Below are positions 62,539 to 64,000 of a DNA stretch of 64,000 nucleotides, piece after piece. Source of the DNA: Clostridia bacterium 41_269 (lineage in GTDB: Bacteria; Bacillota; DTU086); NCBI GenBank assembly GCA_001508005.1, contig LGEZ01000002.1, positions 54,317-118,316 of the forward strand. The letters are read 5' to 3'. The number at the start of each line of letters is the position of its first letter. Position 1 is the first letter of the stretch. The position numbers and the translations under genes were made by a program. The notes beneath the pieces are model-generated. The model saw only the letters and a list, made by a program, of their open reading frames with translations. It had not been told where the DNA came from and ran no database searches.

Positions 62539-62879
62539 CGGATAAGCCAGCACGCGGGGAAATCTGGCTTGTTGATCTCAACCCTACCAGGGGGCATGAG
62601 CAGGCAGGTAAGCGTCCTGCCTTGGTAGTTTCGGTCGATCTCTTTAATTTCGGCCCGGCAGAGCTGGTCGTTGTCCTGCCCATCACCACGAAAGACAAGA
62701 AAATCCCCCTGCATGTGAGGGTAGAGCCGAAGGAAAGCGGGTTAAAGGAAACAAGCTTTGTGAAGTGCGAAGACATAAGGTCTGTTTCCACGGAAAGATT
62801 GATTGTTAAGTTGGGAAAGGTGAATTCTGCTGTCATGTCGGCGGTAGAAGATAAAATAAGGATACTGCTGGGGTTATAA
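62535..62879 (+). CDS. MazF/PemK-type mRNA interferase toxin, second pair
   Basis: 114 residues. RGEIWLVDLNPTRGHEQAGK, VVVLPITTKDKKIP and FVKCEDIRSVSTERLI are the conserved MazF blocks. It shares GHEQAG with the toxin at 42252, but its antitoxin is of the RHH rather than AbrB fold. It is a likely addiction module of the element. Confidence 0.92.
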   Translation: MTDKPARGEIWLVDLNPTRGHEQAGKRPALVVSVDLFNFGPAELVVVLPITTKDKKIPLHVRVEPKESGLKETSFVKCEDIRSVSTERLIVKLGKVNSAVMSAVEDKIRILLGL

Positions 62880-62907
62880 ATTAATAAAGGGAGGTCTGCC
62901 TGTTTTT

Positions 62908-63870
62908 ATGAGCACAAAAAAATTTCTTGCCTGCCTGACCCTTGCGGTGTTTATATGCGTGTCTTTGATGCCTTCAACGGCTTTTGCGGGGAAGTATCCT
63001 GTGGTGAAGTATATGGTTTCGGGTAAAATTATGATTCGAGATTTCAATGAAGAAATAGAAAACGCAATAAAAGATGGATATGATTTCAACGGAAAAACTC
63101 CGGAGGAATATGTTGAAAAAATCATAACTAGATTTGGAGCATCTATGGATGGTGGTTATCCATCATGGCAGTTATTAGAGATAGACGGCAAGCCGTGGCA
63201 GGAAACAAAATGGGCGGAAAAAATAAAATCTACTTTTAATTTTTATGCCAATGTTTTCACCACTTATCCCGAACTTTATGAAATAATGGAAGAGCCGAGG
63301 CTCAACGGAAAAGGATATGAGATAATATCTTTGCTGAAAGCGGGAAAAACCGTGGAAGAAATAAAGAAAGCCCTCATTCCGGGGTATGAATCTTCTTCTG
63401 GTTCTTCTCAAGACAATAAGGGGGGCAGTTCTTCTTCCGATTCGTCCCAAAGCGGTGATCAGGACAATTCTTCTTTCCAAGATGTCGATAAGGTAATCTT
63501 GAAATTGGGAAGCAAGACCTTTACGGTAGTTAAAAACGGGGCGGAAGGAAACCACACAATGGAAACATCCCCGGCGATGATAAAGGGTACGGTGATGATT
63601 CCCTTAAAAGCCTGCCTTGAGCAATTCTGTGCTGAAATTGACTGGCTTCCGTCCACGAAAACTGTGATGGTTTCTTATAAAGATAAAACCATACTCCTTT
63701 CTTTAGGGAAACAGAAAGCAACTGTAAACGGTAAAGAGGTTAATATTTCTGTCCCAGCGCAGGCGGTTAATGGTCGCACCATGATTCCGCTCAGGTTTGT
63801 TTCGGAGCAGATAGGTCTTAAAGTGGATTGGAACGGGACAACGAAAACCGTAACCATTTCCCAAAAATAG
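62908..63870 (+). CDS. secreted stalk-domain protein (copper amine oxidase N-terminal-like), second copy
   Basis: 320 residues. The signal peptide (1-27, ending AFA) leads to a helical N-domain with NGKTPEEYVEKIITRFG, a Ser/Asp-rich linker, and a C-terminal stalk domain (about 220-320) with MIKGTVMIPLKACLEQFCAE and AVNGRTMIPLRFVSEQIGLK. The position of the stalk domain differs from the protein at 42840. GGGAGGT lies about 14 bases before the ATG at 62908. Two terminators follow. Confidence 0.82.
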   Translation: MSTKKFLACLTLAVFICVSLMPSTAFAGKYPVVKYMVSGKIMIRDFNEEIENAIKDGYDFNGKTPEEYVEKIITRFGASMDGGYPSWQLLEIDGKPWQETKWAEKIKSTFNFYANVFTTYPELYEIMEEPRLNGKGYEIISLLKAGKTVEEIKKALIPGYESSSGSSQDNKGGSSSSDSSQSGDQDNSSFQDVDKVILKLGSKTFTVVKNGAEGNHTMETSPAMIKGTVMIPLKACLEQFCAEIDWLPSTKTVMVSYKDKTILLSLGKQKATVNGKEVNISVPAQAVNGRTMIPLRFVSEQIGLKVDWNGTTKTVTISQK

Positions 63871-63884
63871 AATAAGCAATTCAT

Positions 63885-63911
63885 AAAAGCCCGTCATTGA
63901 GACGGGCTTTT
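63885..63911 (+). terminator. rho-independent terminator after the second stalk-domain gene
   Basis: A perfect 11-bp stem AAAAGCCCGTC / GACGGGCTTTT with an ATTGA loop; symmetric, so it may work on both strands. Confidence 0.9.
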
Positions 63912-63912
63912 C

Positions 63913-63949
63913 AGACTGTCGACAAAGTCTAGTTCGGCAGTCTTTTTTT
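63913..63949 (+). terminator. second terminator-like hairpin
   Basis: AGACTG (63913-63918) pairs with CAGTCT (63938-63943), with partial inner pairing, followed by six more T. Confidence 0.7.
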
Positions 63950-64000
63950 AATAAAGAAAAAACCTAAAAAATGCCCAAGGGAGCCGTAATATTTAGTAAA

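Noticed and set aside
1..64000. rRNA operon or CRISPR-Cas locus
   Set aside because: No rRNA-like sequence, repeat-spacer array or cas gene was seen in the window.

Overview
The window comes from a low-G+C, probably spore-forming Firmicute of the class Clostridia. The left third holds a spoVB-type flippase, a GerMN lipoprotein, RNase J, a TepA-type ClpP homologue, acyl-CoA dehydratase activase genes and a Fur regulator, which fit an anaerobic Gram-positive. TTG and GTG starts behind strong GGAGG sites are common. I could not fix the genus. Two parts differ clearly in base composition by eye: about 1-19,930 is AT-rich chromosome, and about 19,930 to the right edge is richer in G+C and is a mobile element whose right end lies outside the window.

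Chromosomal part (1-19.9 kb): an NTF2-like gene cut by the left edge, a small membrane protein, three activase-type genes in one operon, a Fur-family regulator, a TPR protein, folE, lepB, surE, a convergent spoVB-like gene, a fusA2-type EF-G, a GerMN lipoprotein, two adjacent decayed genes (GGDEF-EAL and hemerythrin), tRNA-Trp(CCA) with its promoter and terminator, an ABC-class ATPase, a DUF523 gene, an AP-endonuclease-like TIM barrel, RNase J, and the first half of tepA.

Mobile element (from about 19.93 kb): tepA is broken just after its catalytic-serine motif. Inside the break come a RecU-like resolvase, a tyrosine integrase, a sigma-like DNA-binding protein and a DUF2325 protein. Next is a type IV secretion block (VirB2-like, VirB3/PrgI-like, TraC-like, VirB4, VirB6-like with an FN3-type domain, and a 3D plus M23 wall hydrolase). 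Cargo follows: a Dam-type methylase with a PD-(D/E)XK nuclease, a DruA (DUF4338) gene, NurA, HerA, a radical-SAM-like fragment and a MazEF pair. The rest is two successive Tad/Flp-type pilus clusters, each with a CpaF ATPase, TadB and TadC, pilin-like proteins and CpaB. Three CpaE-like ATPases and one HD-GYP protein are shared out between them, and one prepilin peptidase closes the second cluster. A second MazF-type toxin-antitoxin pair and a stalk-domain secreted protein end the window. No relaxase or coupling protein is visible; these could lie beyond the right edge.

Two IscB nucleases, each behind a structured omega-RNA region and before an IS200/IS605-type end hairpin, have inserted into the element. 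Neither has a TnpA transposase beside it. Five element genes carry apparent one-base frameshifts and virB4 carries an in-frame TGA, so either the element is decaying or the assembly has indel errors. The most novel points are the joining of a conjugation apparatus with two Tad pilus clusters, and the DruA-NurA-HerA gene triad as a candidate defence module.
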